Shown here in pieces: positions 9,221-17,081 of a DNA stretch of 59,875 bases; position 1 is the first letter of the stretch, and every line of letters starts with the position of its first letter. The translations under genes and the position numbers were made by a program. Under the pieces are notes generated by a model that ran no database searches, was not told the origin of the DNA, and saw only the letters and a list, made by a program, of their open reading frames with translations. Origin of the DNA: UBA6197 sp047638075 (lineage in GTDB: Bacteria; Pseudomonadota; Alphaproteobacteria; Rhodobacterales; Rhodobacteraceae); contig NZ_JBLJBV010000028.1 in NCBI RefSeq assembly GCF_047638075.1, forward strand, positions 1-59,875. Reading direction: 5' to 3'.

Positions 9221-10378
9221 TCAGCACCGTGGGCCGCCGATAGTGCCGTCATTCCGTTCAAGTGCCTTGAGTACCGTTTGCCAGCCCAGAAGGCCCGAAA
9301 CGCGCCCATCGGTCATGACGACAAGCGGGCGATCCCGGCGGGCCAATGCACCAAAGGCCTCTTCGACATTGGCCGAAGCTTCGATGGTTATGGCGTCTTC
9401 CAGTTTCGCTTCGCCGTTCCTTGCCCCGGTGCCAGCCCGCATCAAACCGTGCCCGCCACAGCCATCCGAAATAATGACCCAGCCCGAGGCGCCAGAGGCG
9501 GCCTGCGGGTTGGCAAAGACCTGCCCCGGTTCCGCCAGCGCGCCACAGGTGACGATCCGTGCCCGGTTCACATCGCGCACGAAACGAGCGACGTAATCAT
9601 CGGCCGGGGCCATCAGGATGCTTGCACCGGTTCCCACCTGCCGCACCATCCCGTCCTTGAGGATCGCGATATGGTTGCCCAGCAGCAACGCCTCATCAAG
9701 ATCGTGGGTTATGAAGACGATGGTCTTGTGCAGCCGCGCCTGTATATCGCGTAGCTGCATCTGCATGTCATGCCGGATCAGCGGGTCCAGCGCGCTGAAA
9801 GCCTCGTCCATCAAAAGTATCTCGGCATCCGTCGCCAATGCGCGGGCCAGTCCGACCCGTTGCTGCATCCCGCCGGAAAGCTGACCCGGATGGTGGTTTT
9901 CAAAACCCGCGAGGCCAACCAGCTCGATCTGCTGCATCCCCCGATCGCGAGCCGCTGGCTTTGGCACGCCATCCATGATCAGGCCGTAGATCACGTTTTC
10001 CAGCACCGTCTTGTGCGGCAAAAGGGCAAAACGCTGAAACACCATCGACACTTTTCTACGGCAAAACCGGCGCAAGGCCGCCGGGTTCAACGCCAGCACG
10101 TCTTCGCCGTCCACCAAAATACGCCCGGCAGTCGGCTCGATCAGGCGGTTGAAATGCCGGATCAGTGTCGACTTGCCAGATCCGGACAACCCCATGATCA
10201 CGAAGGTCTCGCCTTCACGAATATCAAGATTGATCTCGTGCAGGCCCAGAACGTGGTTCGAGGTTTCAAGCAACTCTGCCTTGCCCATCCCGGCCCGGAC
10301 CTTGGCCAATGCCGCGGTCGGATTGCCGCCGAAAATCTTGGAGACATTCTCGACCCGGATTTTCAATCTTCCTGCCAT
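9221..10378 (-). CDS. Quaternary-amine ABC transporter ATP-binding protein with CBS-like tail (ProV/OpuAA type)
   Basis: A 385-residue ATPase of glycine betaine/proline importers. Walker A is GLSGSGKS, the Q-loop region is MVFQRFALLPHKTV, the signature is LSGGMQQRVGLARAL, Walker B is ILLMDEAFSALDP, and the switch histidine is in FITHDLDEA. An N-terminal extension (KIFGGNPTAALAKVRAGMGKAE) typical of ProV is present. The C-terminal part resembles the CBS regulatory region, which senses ionic strength or nucleotides in family members. It is the third gene of the binding protein - permease - ATPase operon, three bases after the permease stop, with GGAGGGCTGAGCC before its ATG. Confidence 0.93.
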   Translation of the reverse strand: MAGRLKIRVENVSKIFGGNPTAALAKVRAGMGKAELLETSNHVLGLHEINLDIREGETFVIMGLSGSGKSTLIRHFNRLIEPTAGRILVDGEDVLALNPAALRRFCRRKVSMVFQRFALLPHKTVLENVIYGLIMDGVPKPAARDRGMQQIELVGLAGFENHHPGQLSGGMQQRVGLARALATDAEILLMDEAFSALDPLIRHDMQMQLRDIQARLHKTIVFITHDLDEALLLGNHIAILKDGMVRQVGTGASILMAPADDYVARFVRDVNRARIVTCGALAEPGQVFANPQAASGASGWVIISDGCGGHGLMRAGTGARNGEAKLEDAITIEASANVEEAFGALARRDRPLVVMTDGRVSGLLGWQTVLKALERNDGTIGGPRC

Positions 10379-10381
10379 GGC

Positions 10382-11254
10382 TCAGCCCTCCAGCTTCAGT
10401 GACTTTTGCATCCGCCGCCCATAGGATTGCGCGATGCGGTCAAAGATGATTGCCAGGAATACGATGCCCAGACCGGCAAGCAGGCCCTTGCTGATTTCCA
10501 GCCGCTGGATACCTTGCAAGACCTGATAGCCAAGCCCACCCGCGCCGATCATCGAGGCAATAACGACCATCGACAGGGCCATCATCGTGGTCTGGTTGAT
10601 ACCGGCAAGAATGGCCGGAAGCGCCAGCGGGATCTGTGCCGAAAACAGCACCTGGCGGGGCGAGGCGCCAAAAGCGCGCGTCGCCTCGATGATTTCCGGG
10701 TCGACCTGACGGATACCAAGATTGGTCAACCGGATCACCGGCGGAATGGCAAAGACGATGGTTGCCAGCAGCGCCGGTATCTTTCCCGGGCCAAAAAGCA
10801 TGACGAAAGGGATCAGATAGACGAAAATCGGCATTGTCTGCATGATGTCCAGAATGGGCAGGGCAGTCGCCTGCATCCGGTTCGACCGTGACATCGCAAT
10901 CCCGACAGGCAGCCCGATCAGCACCGCCAGCAAGGTCGCCACCAGCATCAGCGCGATCGTCGCCATCGCCTGCTCCCATACCCCGATCAACCCGATCCCG
11001 AAGGTCAGCGCCGCGACAGCCAGCGTCACACCCAACCGTCGCGAGGCGATCCAGGCAAGGCCCGTCAACCCCAAAAGCACCGCCCACCACGGCAGCCATT
11101 GCAAGGCACGCTCCATCCACAAAAGCATTCGCAGCACCGGCAGGAATAGCCACTCAAGCGTTTCACCGTAGGCGACGACAACCTGCGTGAAGGCATCATC
11201 CAGCGCGATCGAGAAGGCCCGCATATCAAGAAGTTCGGGAAAGCCCTGTTCCAT
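10382..11254 (-). CDS. Quaternary-amine ABC transporter permease (ProW/OpuAB type)
   Basis: A 290-residue permease with about six hydrophobic segments and the binding-protein-dependent transport EAA loop (EIIEATRAFGASPRQVLF). A segment MSLVVIASMIGAGGLG-like (seen as LSMVVIASMIGAGGLGYQVL) is typical for ProW. The start at 11254 is chosen because GGAGATCAATCA precedes it; the frame opens 16 codons earlier without a site. It lies 53 bases downstream of the binding-protein gene, separated by a perfect hairpin. The N-terminal FxQVVVAYGETLEWLFLP-like segment matches the amphipathic start of ProW proteins. Confidence 0.92.
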   Translation of the reverse strand: MEQGFPELLDMRAFSIALDDAFTQVVVAYGETLEWLFLPVLRMLLWMERALQWLPWWAVLLGLTGLAWIASRRLGVTLAVAALTFGIGLIGVWEQAMATIALMLVATLLAVLIGLPVGIAMSRSNRMQATALPILDIMQTMPIFVYLIPFVMLFGPGKIPALLATIVFAIPPVIRLTNLGIRQVDPEIIEATRAFGASPRQVLFSAQIPLALPAILAGINQTTMMALSMVVIASMIGAGGLGYQVLQGIQRLEISKGLLAGLGIVFLAIIFDRIAQSYGRRMQKSLKLEG

Positions 11255-11278
11255 TGATTGATCTCCGAATTGAGAGGA

Positions 11279-11300
11279 GGCCGGGCGGTACTGCCCGGCC
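11279..11300 (-). promoter_or_regulatory. Intercistronic hairpin between binding-protein and permease genes
   Basis: GGCCGGGC and GCCCGGCC form a perfect 8-bp stem with a six-base loop and no T-run after it. In importer operons such structures typically stabilise or attenuate the message so that more binding protein than permease is made; this role is inferred here. Confidence 0.6.
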
Positions 11301-11307
11301 ACGGCGC

Positions 11308-12312
11308 TCAGAGTCGGGCGCGGATGCGCTCGGCCGCATCGGCGGGCACCCAGGCCGACCAGATTGCGTCATAGTTCTTCAGGAAATACGTTGCCGTATC
11401 TTCCGGGGTCAGGCGGTTATCGTCTGCATGAGCCAGCAGCGCGCTCAACTCGGCGTTGGGCACCTGCATATGCGACAGAAACTCCGCGACATCTGGTGCC
11501 CTTTCCTTCAGCGATGACACGACAGCCACGGCCACCTCGCCCACGGCCCAGCCGGTCAGTTGCGGATCGGCGCAGTTGGCATCGGTCAGGCAGTTGAATT
11601 TCTCAGGGTCACTCTCGGGCATCTCCAGCCGGACGAGGTTGTATTTGCCGATCACGTCAGAGGGACCAAAGTAGTAACCGACGATTGGCTGTTTGCGAGT
11701 GGAAGCGCGGGCAAAAGAGGCCTTCAGGTTCTCGCCCGATCCCGGTGAGAACAGCTCGAACGTCTCATTAAGGCTCAGCGCCTTGAACAGATTGTTGGTG
11801 ATAATCTCGCAGCCCCAACCCGGCGGGCAACCGTAAAGCCGGCCCTGACCGGGGTTCGCCGGTTCGGCAAAGACCTCCCAATTGGCTTTCAGATCCTCGA
11901 CGGACTTGATTTCGGGGTGTGCTGCGGCCAGGTAGTCGGGGATCCACCAACCCTCGGTACCGCCCGAGCCAAAAATGTCGCTGGCTTTGTAGACATTGCC
12001 CTTTTCCAGCATCTGGTCCCAGATCGTTTGCGCCGTTGAAACCCAAAGCTCCGGGGCCACGTCCGGCTGACCGCGGGTCAGCATCGAGGTGGCGGTGGGC
12101 ACCGTATCACCGGGCACAAGTTGGGCATCGCAGCCATAGCCGTCAGCCATGATCCGCTGTGCGATATGGGCAAGAGAACTGGACGACAGCCAGGTCATCT
12201 CGGCAATGGTGACGGTTCCCGCCATGCCACAATCTGCAGCCCACGCGGGGTTGGTTGGCGCCATGCCAAAGGCGGCTACGGCGATGGTGGCGAGGGTAAG
12301 CTTATATTTCAT
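11308..12312 (-). CDS. Quaternary-amine ABC transporter substrate-binding protein (OpuAC/ProX type)
   Basis: A 334-residue periplasmic binding protein with a signal peptide ending in PAWA-AD around residue 25. The mature part is rich in tryptophan and tyrosine (EMTWLSSSSLAH, PELWVSTAQTIWDQM, GWWIPDYL, GYYFGPSD). This fits the aromatic cage that binds quaternary amines in OpuAC-type proteins. Several cysteines may pair in the periplasm (CPPGWGCE, CLTDANC). The ATG follows CAGGAGGACAAG. It is the first gene of the transporter operon; the 169 bases upstream, before the EthD gene, probably contain the promoter. The precise ligand cannot be told. Confidence 0.93.
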   Translation of the reverse strand: MKYKLTLATIAVAAFGMAPTNPAWAADCGMAGTVTIAEMTWLSSSSLAHIAQRIMADGYGCDAQLVPGDTVPTATSMLTRGQPDVAPELWVSTAQTIWDQMLEKGNVYKASDIFGSGGTEGWWIPDYLAAAHPEIKSVEDLKANWEVFAEPANPGQGRLYGCPPGWGCEIITNNLFKALSLNETFELFSPGSGENLKASFARASTRKQPIVGYYFGPSDVIGKYNLVRLEMPESDPEKFNCLTDANCADPQLTGWAVGEVAVAVVSSLKERAPDVAEFLSHMQVPNAELSALLAHADDNRLTPEDTATYFLKNYDAIWSAWVPADAAERIRARL

Positions 12313-12481
12313 CTTGTCCTCCTGTTGGTCGTTTTTATTGATTGTTATTATTTCCGGGTGCGACTTTCCCTCCGTGTCCCGACGGTCGACTGACCCCGGC
12401 CACAGTCAGACAGCACGAGCCACGCTGCCATCGCATTTGTTTGATCCGCCTGATCGCGGGCGCCGTTGCGGCGTTTGGGCG

Positions 12482-12817
12482 TTACCCTTTCACGGGGATT
12501 TCGTCAGTCTCGTAAAGAACATGACGCACGTTGCCCCGAAACATTGGCAGGAACTTCCCGACATCATCGCGCGCGCTTTGCCGGATATCCGAGCCCATCG
12601 CCCGGTCGAAATCCGCACGGCTGGCAAAGCCAAGCTCAAAGGCGTGGTAATATCCGGGCTCGGCACCATTCCAGGCAACGCCCTTGTGATAGCGCAGCGA
12701 TTGCAGCCCCGGATAACGCGCCACCAGCGGCATATGGACATTTTTCACATAGTCGTCAAAACGTTCGCGGTCAGGTTCGGCAACGTCACCTTCATAATAG
12801 GCGCAAAGTTTAAGCAT
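12482..12817 (-). CDS. EthD-family protein
   Basis: A 111-residue dimeric alpha/beta-barrel type protein of the EthD family. Such small proteins act as accessory or reductase-like factors in several catabolic clusters, and most are biochemically undefined. Recognisable pieces are FDDYVKNVHMPLVARYPGL and YYHAFELGFASRADFDRAMGSD. The ATG is preceded by GGGAGGAAAGACC. It lies 23 bases downstream of the second RidA gene in the same direction, so the two likely form one transcript, with the transporter genes further downstream either in the same run or from their own promoter. Confidence 0.85.
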   Translation of the reverse strand: MLKLCAYYEGDVAEPDRERFDDYVKNVHMPLVARYPGLQSLRYHKGVAWNGAEPGYYHAFELGFASRADFDRAMGSDIRQSARDDVGKFLPMFRGNVRHVLYETDEIPVKG

Positions 12818-12840
12818 GGTCTTTCCTCCCGTTGAGCCGT

Positions 12841-13308
12841 TCAGGCGATTTCAAAAGTTCCGTCAAGTTCGACCGGAACCCCCAGCGGCAGCGAATTGAC
12901 CCCGACGCCGACGCGCGTGTGACGCCCCGCATCCCCAAAAATTTCGGCCATGAGGTCCGAGGCGGCGTTCAATACGCGGGGATGGTCCAGAAAATCCGGC
13001 GTGCAGTTGAAGAAGGCGTTAAGCCGCACAACCTTGCGAACCCGGTCAAGATCATTGCCGCAGGCTGCGCGCAACTGGGCCAGCACATTCAGCGCGCAAA
13101 GCCGTGTCGCCGCTTCGGCCTCTTCGACCGACACGGCTTCGCCAATCCGCCCGACATATTTGAGCTTGCCGTCAAGAAAGGTCACCTGACCGGCGATTAC
13201 CGCGAGGTTTCCGGTTACAACATAGGGCTGGTAGCTGGCCACCGGAACCGGTGGCTCGGGCAGGATAATGCCCAGCTCCTTAAGGCGTGCGTCAATCTTG
13301 CCGGTCAT
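12841..13308 (-). CDS. RidA/YjgF-family protein (second, long form)
   Basis: A 155-residue member of the long RidA subgroup, with an N-terminal extension (KIDARLKELGIILPEPPVPVAS) and the core NLAVIAGQVTFLDGKL. The arginine-containing GRHTRVGVGVNSLPLGVPVEL near the C-terminus corresponds to the ligand-binding segment. It belongs to a different subgroup from the protein at 1043-1405, so the two are not recent duplicates. The ATG follows GAGGGGAAAGACT. It starts the ridA-ethD transcript; the upstream 147 bases hold an AT-rich inverted repeat that could be the operator of the LysR protein encoded next door. Confidence 0.87.
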   Translation of the reverse strand: MTGKIDARLKELGIILPEPPVPVASYQPYVVTGNLAVIAGQVTFLDGKLKYVGRIGEAVSVEEAEAATRLCALNVLAQLRAACGNDLDRVRKVVRLNAFFNCTPDFLDHPRVLNAASDLMAEIFGDAGRHTRVGVGVNSLPLGVPVELDGTFEIA

Positions 13309-13386
13309 AGTCTTTCCCCTCCCAAGGCTGTCTGCACAAAGGCCGCATCAATGGCAGACTGTGCTTCTCAGTGATGATAGGGTGCG

Positions 13387-13429
13387 CTTAATTAATCTGA
13401 CAAATGCAAAGAACGGATGGATTAATTAG
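13387..13429. promoter_or_regulatory. AT-rich inverted repeat, candidate LysR operator
   Basis: TTAATTAATC (13388-13397) and GATTAATTA (13420-13428) face each other across 22 bases upstream of the ridA-ethD transcript. The core GGATTAAT recurs at 14392-14399 in the region between the LysR gene and the PreA gene, where GATTA (14393-14397) and TAATC (14409-14413) form a shorter dyad. Shared use by the intervening LysR regulator is inferred. Confidence 0.45.
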
Positions 13430-13455
13430 TCTTATGTATTAATACGTCGATGCAT

Positions 13456-14379
13456 TCATAATGGTGCGCTCAGCTCTATCTCGCGGGGGATCTGGGCGCG
13501 GAGGTAATCCCAGGCCCTGCGCGCCCCCTGTGACAGCGCCTCGTTTCGCCGGCGGATCAGGCAGAGATGGCGATGGACCACCGGATTCGTCAGCCGCCGA
13601 AAGACCAGTTCTGATTCCACCGCCGCCGGCCGCGCCAGTTCTGGCAGCAGCGTGATACCCAGCCCGGCGCGCACCATATCAAGCATGGTTACCATTGCCA
13701 GCACCTCGCCTGCCGGGGTCGGGCAGCGCTCGACAAATTCCGGCGAGTCCTGAAGTGCCGTATAGAACCCGGTGTCAGCCGCCATGACGAACAGTCGCCC
13801 CTGGTCGATATTGGCCCAGTTATAGGGGCCTTCCTCACTTGCCAGCGGATCGTCGCGGCGACAGACCAGACCGAACCGGTCCGAGGTAAGCGGCGTGAAC
13901 TCCAACTCGGGGTAGTTGCGCCAGACGTTGCTGATGCCAAATTCAACCTCATGTTCAAGCACCTGCCGGTGGACGCCGCGCCCGTTGTCGTCCCGCAGCG
14001 TGATGCGGATTTCGGGATAGGCCTCGTGGAACCCCCGCACCAGCGCGGGCATCAGCCGTGTCGCAAGCGAAGGCAGCACCGCAATCGGAACCCGCCCCTG
14101 ACGCTGCTTGGCCGACGCGGACACATCAGCCAAGGCGCGGTCGAAATCGGTGATAAGCCGTTCCGCAGCGGCCAGCAGGGTTTCACCGTCGACGGTCAGC
14201 ACCACTTGGCGCGTCGTGCGGTTGAACAGCGCAACACCAAGATATTCCTCAAGCTGGCGCACGGTGACTGTCAGCGCAGATTGCGACAACAAAAGCCGCT
14301 CGGCGGCACGGGTAAAGCTCGACTCTCGGGCAACCGCCACAAAGGCCCGAAGGTGCCGCAGGTTGATTGCCGATTTCAT
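13456..14379 (-). CDS. LysR-family regulator of the PreA/ferredoxin and RidA/EthD genes
   Basis: A 307-residue LysR-type regulator with a standard N-terminal helix-turn-helix (LRAFVAVARESSFTRAAERL, SQSALTVTVRQLEEYLG) and a ligand domain beginning RVPIAVLPSLATRLMPAL. The ATG at 14379 has GGAG seven bases upstream; a GTG two codons earlier is less likely. It is divergent from the PreA-like gene and sits between it and the ridA-ethD-transporter genes, so it is placed to control both directions. The effector is unknown. Confidence 0.9.
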   Translation of the reverse strand: MKSAINLRHLRAFVAVARESSFTRAAERLLLSQSALTVTVRQLEEYLGVALFNRTTRQVVLTVDGETLLAAAERLITDFDRALADVSASAKQRQGRVPIAVLPSLATRLMPALVRGFHEAYPEIRITLRDDNGRGVHRQVLEHEVEFGISNVWRNYPELEFTPLTSDRFGLVCRRDDPLASEEGPYNWANIDQGRLFVMAADTGFYTALQDSPEFVERCPTPAGEVLAMVTMLDMVRAGLGITLLPELARPAAVESELVFRRLTNPVVHRHLCLIRRRNEALSQGARRAWDYLRAQIPREIELSAPL

Positions 14380-14502
14380 CTTCACGCTCCAGGATTAATG
14401 ATTTTTGATAATCAATATGCTGGACTTTTGCATTTAACAAATCAAGCCAGAACCTGTCATCTGGAAAACAGGATGCGTTAGCCGAGCATGGAGGAGCAAG
14501 TC

Positions 14503-15735
14503 ATGGCGGATCTGAGTGTTGAATTCTCTGGCCTGAAATTAAAAAATCCGATCATTGTTGCCTCGGCCGAACCCAGCAACAGTGTGGAAAACATCAAGAA
14601 ATGCATTGACCACGGCGCTGCTGCGGTGATCACCAAGACGATTGGTGACATTCCGGGCATGGCCAGGCTGACCAAGAATTCAAAATATGCGATCCTTAAT
14701 GACAAGGGTACGCTGATCAAGGGCAAGGTTCCACGCTCCTTCGTGTTCTACAGCCGCTCGGGCTATATCAGCGAACCCGCGCAGGACTGGATTTCTTACC
14801 TGAAAGAAACACAAGCCTATGCCGAGGCGAACGGCGCGCACATCATCGGCAACATTTCCTCGGGCACCATCGAGGGTTGGCGAGGGTTGGCCCGCATGGT
14901 CGAAGATTGTGGCATTCCGATGCTGGAGGTCAACTATCAGTGCCAGCACCCCGCAGGGATGGCCGAAGGCGCCGAAGGCATCTGGATTGCCCAAGACCCG
15001 AAAGTGACCGCCGAAGTCACCCGCCAGATTGTCGATGCCGTAAACATCCCGGTAATGGTCAAACTCACCCCTGAATCCAACCGCATAACCGAGATAGCAA
15101 AAGCAGCAATGGATGCGGGCGCGTCCTCGGTCGCGGTCAACAGTCGCTTTGTGGGTTTCGCGGTCGATATTGACAACGCCTCCCCCTACATCGGCGGCCC
15201 GGCGGGCGTCGGTGGGCCTTGGGTCAAGTATATGACCCAGCGTTGGGTCAACGAGATCTACAGCAAGTATGGCTACGAGATCTCGGGGTCGAACGGCATC
15301 TTCGACGCGCGCGACGCGATCGAGTTCATCATGTCCGGCGCCAAGGTCATGCAGGTCGGATCGGTGCTGATGCTGAAGGGCATCGAATGGCTGCCGAAAG
15401 TCATCGACGGGGTCGAGCGGTTCCTGGACGAGAAAGGTTATTCCAATCTGGGCGACATCTACGGAATCGCTTCGGATCAGGCACTTAAAACACCCGACGA
15501 GATGATGTCGATGGAGCCGCTCTACTGCGAGATAGACCGCGAAAAATGCAAGTATCCGTCGTGTGACATCTGCATTCGCATGTGCTTTTACGACTCGCTG
15601 TTTTTCGGTGAAGGCCAGGTCACGACGACGCCTGACACATGTATCGGCTGCGAGCTTTGCTATAACGTCTGCCCCTTCGACGCGATCAGGATGGTGCCAA
15701 AATCCGAACGTGCCGAAAGATTGGCCGCCGAGTAA
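14503..15735 (+). CDS. PreA-like dihydropyrimidine dehydrogenase subunit
   Basis: A 410-residue flavin and iron-sulfur protein. Residues 1-330 form a dihydroorotate-dehydrogenase-like FMN barrel. N144 and C147 in EVNYQCQHP match the Asn and catalytic Cys of the dihydropyrimidine dehydrogenase active loop, and N213-S214 matches the later Asn-Thr pair. Two 4Fe-4S motifs follow: C349, C354, C357, C361 and C380, C383, C386, C390. In known enzymes this half reduces the C5-C6 bond of uracil or thymine. The usual partner PreT is absent; a ferredoxin and a ferredoxin reductase follow instead. GGAGGAG precedes the ATG. No other pyrimidine-degradation gene is nearby, so another unsaturated N-heterocycle is possible. 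Confidence 0.85.
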   Translation: MADLSVEFSGLKLKNPIIVASAEPSNSVENIKKCIDHGAAAVITKTIGDIPGMARLTKNSKYAILNDKGTLIKGKVPRSFVFYSRSGYISEPAQDWISYLKETQAYAEANGAHIIGNISSGTIEGWRGLARMVEDCGIPMLEVNYQCQHPAGMAEGAEGIWIAQDPKVTAEVTRQIVDAVNIPVMVKLTPESNRITEIAKAAMDAGASSVAVNSRFVGFAVDIDNASPYIGGPAGVGGPWVKYMTQRWVNEIYSKYGYEISGSNGIFDARDAIEFIMSGAKVMQVGSVLMLKGIEWLPKVIDGVERFLDEKGYSNLGDIYGIASDQALKTPDEMMSMEPLYCEIDREKCKYPSCDICIRMCFYDSLFFGEGQVTTTPDTCIGCELCYNVCPFDAIRMVPKSERAERLAAE

Positions 15736-15762
15736 TCAACGCGCTGTGGGAAAGGATTGGTC

Positions 15763-16143
15763 ATGACTTTCGTCGTTACCGAGAACTGCATCAAATGCAA
15801 ATACACCGACTGCGTCGAGGTCTGCCCGGTAGACTGCTTCTACGAGGGTGAGAACATGCTGGTCATTCACCCTGACGAATGCATAGATTGCGGCGTCTGC
15901 CAGCCGGAATGCCCGGCCGACGCCATCTTTGGGGATGATGCGGGCAATTACGACGAATGGATTGCCCTCAACAGGCGTTACGCCGAGATTTGGCCGGTCA
16001 TTGCCAGCAAAATCATGGCGCCCCCCGACGCGGACACCTGGAAGGACAAGCCAGATAAACTACAGCTGCTCAGTTCTCTACCCGGTGGCTGCGACCCATC
16101 AATCCCCGCCAACCCGGCGCTTTCGGAAGGACGGATCCAATGA
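15763..16143 (+). CDS. fdxA: FdxA-type 7Fe ferredoxin
   Basis: A 126-residue ferredoxin of the FdxA type. The first cluster motif is C9, C12, C17, C21 (CIKCKYTDCVEVCP) and the second is C40, C43, C46, C50 (CIDCGVCQPECP), as in ferredoxins with one 3Fe-4S and one 4Fe-4S centre. The tail (PPDADTWKDKPDKLQ) resembles FdxA C-termini. The ATG at 15763 has AAAGGA upstream. It lies 27 bases after the PreA-like gene and its stop overlaps the reductase start. The arrangement implies it passes electrons from the reductase to the PreA-like protein. Confidence 0.92.
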   Translation: MTFVVTENCIKCKYTDCVEVCPVDCFYEGENMLVIHPDECIDCGVCQPECPADAIFGDDAGNYDEWIALNRRYAEIWPVIASKIMAPPDADTWKDKPDKLQLLSSLPGGCDPSIPANPALSEGRIQ

Positions 16144-16967
16144 CCGAACAAATCCATGTCAACGACATCACGGCAACCCCCGTTCGGACCCTGCCCGATG
16201 CGCAGACCGTCACCGCCGTCAGACACTGGACTGACCGGCTGTTTTCCTTCCGGGTGACGCGGCCTCAATCCTTGCGGTTCCGTTCGGGTGAATTCGTGAT
16301 GATCGGGCTTTTGGGCGACAACGACAAACCGTTGCTGCGCGCCTATTCAATCGCCTCGCCGTCCTGGGATGAAGAACTGGAGTTCTATTCGATCAAGGTG
16401 CCGGATGGGCCTTTGACCTCAAAGCTTCAGCATATCCGGCCCGGCGATCAGATCATCTTGCGGCCAAAGCCGGTGGGCACGCTGGTCCATGATGCGCTGT
16501 TGCCCGGCAAGCGGCTTTGGTTTCTGGCCACCGGCACCGGTATTGCGCCCTTCGCCAGTCTGATGCGCGAACCTGAAACTTACGAGAAATACGACGAAAT
16601 CTACATGCTCCACACCTGCCGCACGGTGGCGGAACTGGCCTATGGCCGCGAACTGGTCGAGAGTCTGAAAGACGATCCGCTGATCGGTGAATTGGTCGGC
16701 GACAAGCTCAGATACTACCCTACCACCACGCGGGAAGAGAGCCGTTACAGGGGCCGCATCACTGACAACCTTTCGTCCGGCAAAGTGTTCGCCGATCTTG
16801 GTATCCCGCCAATCGGCCCCGCCACCGATCGTGTCATGGTCTGTGGCTCGCTTGCCTTGAACATCGACGTCAAAGAGGTGCTCGAAGGTTTCGACCTGCG
16901 AGAGGGGGCTAATAGCGACCCAAGGGAATACGTGGTCGAAAAAGCCTTTGTTGGCGACGGTATCTGA
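16140..16967 (+). CDS. Ferredoxin-NADP(+) reductase
   Basis: A 275-residue flavoprotein of the bacterial ferredoxin/flavodoxin-NADP reductase group. The FAD-binding motif is RAYSIASP, the NADP region has GTGIAPFASLMREPETYEKYDEI and CGSLALN, and the end EYVVEKAFV is characteristic of the subgroup that binds NADPH with a C-terminal aromatic or short tail. Its start overlaps the ferredoxin stop (ATGA). As last gene of the PreA - ferredoxin - reductase operon it most likely supplies NADPH electrons for substrate reduction, although such enzymes also work with other ferredoxin pathways. Confidence 0.93.
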   Translation: MTEQIHVNDITATPVRTLPDAQTVTAVRHWTDRLFSFRVTRPQSLRFRSGEFVMIGLLGDNDKPLLRAYSIASPSWDEELEFYSIKVPDGPLTSKLQHIRPGDQIILRPKPVGTLVHDALLPGKRLWFLATGTGIAPFASLMREPETYEKYDEIYMLHTCRTVAELAYGRELVESLKDDPLIGELVGDKLRYYPTTTREESRYRGRITDNLSSGKVFADLGIPPIGPATDRVMVCGSLALNIDVKEVLEGFDLREGANSDPREYVVEKAFVGDGI

Positions 16968-17081
16968 TCCCGGCATCGACGGGGGGAACACCGTCGGGCT
17001 GGCAGATGTCGCGTTCCCCTTAAATCTGACACAAGGCGCGCGGGCGGGCTTTTGTTGCCCATAAAAGTGGTATTTCGGGGC

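Noticed and set aside
8989..9309. 106-codon open frame between the LysR gene and the ABC ATPase gene
   Set aside because: It overlaps the 3' end of the ATPase gene in another frame and shows no motif or ribosome site.
14503..16967. Standard reductive pyrimidine degradation operon
   Set aside because: PreT, dihydropyrimidinase and beta-ureidopropionase genes are all missing from the surroundings, so the classical assignment is not supported, though pyrimidine reduction is not excluded.
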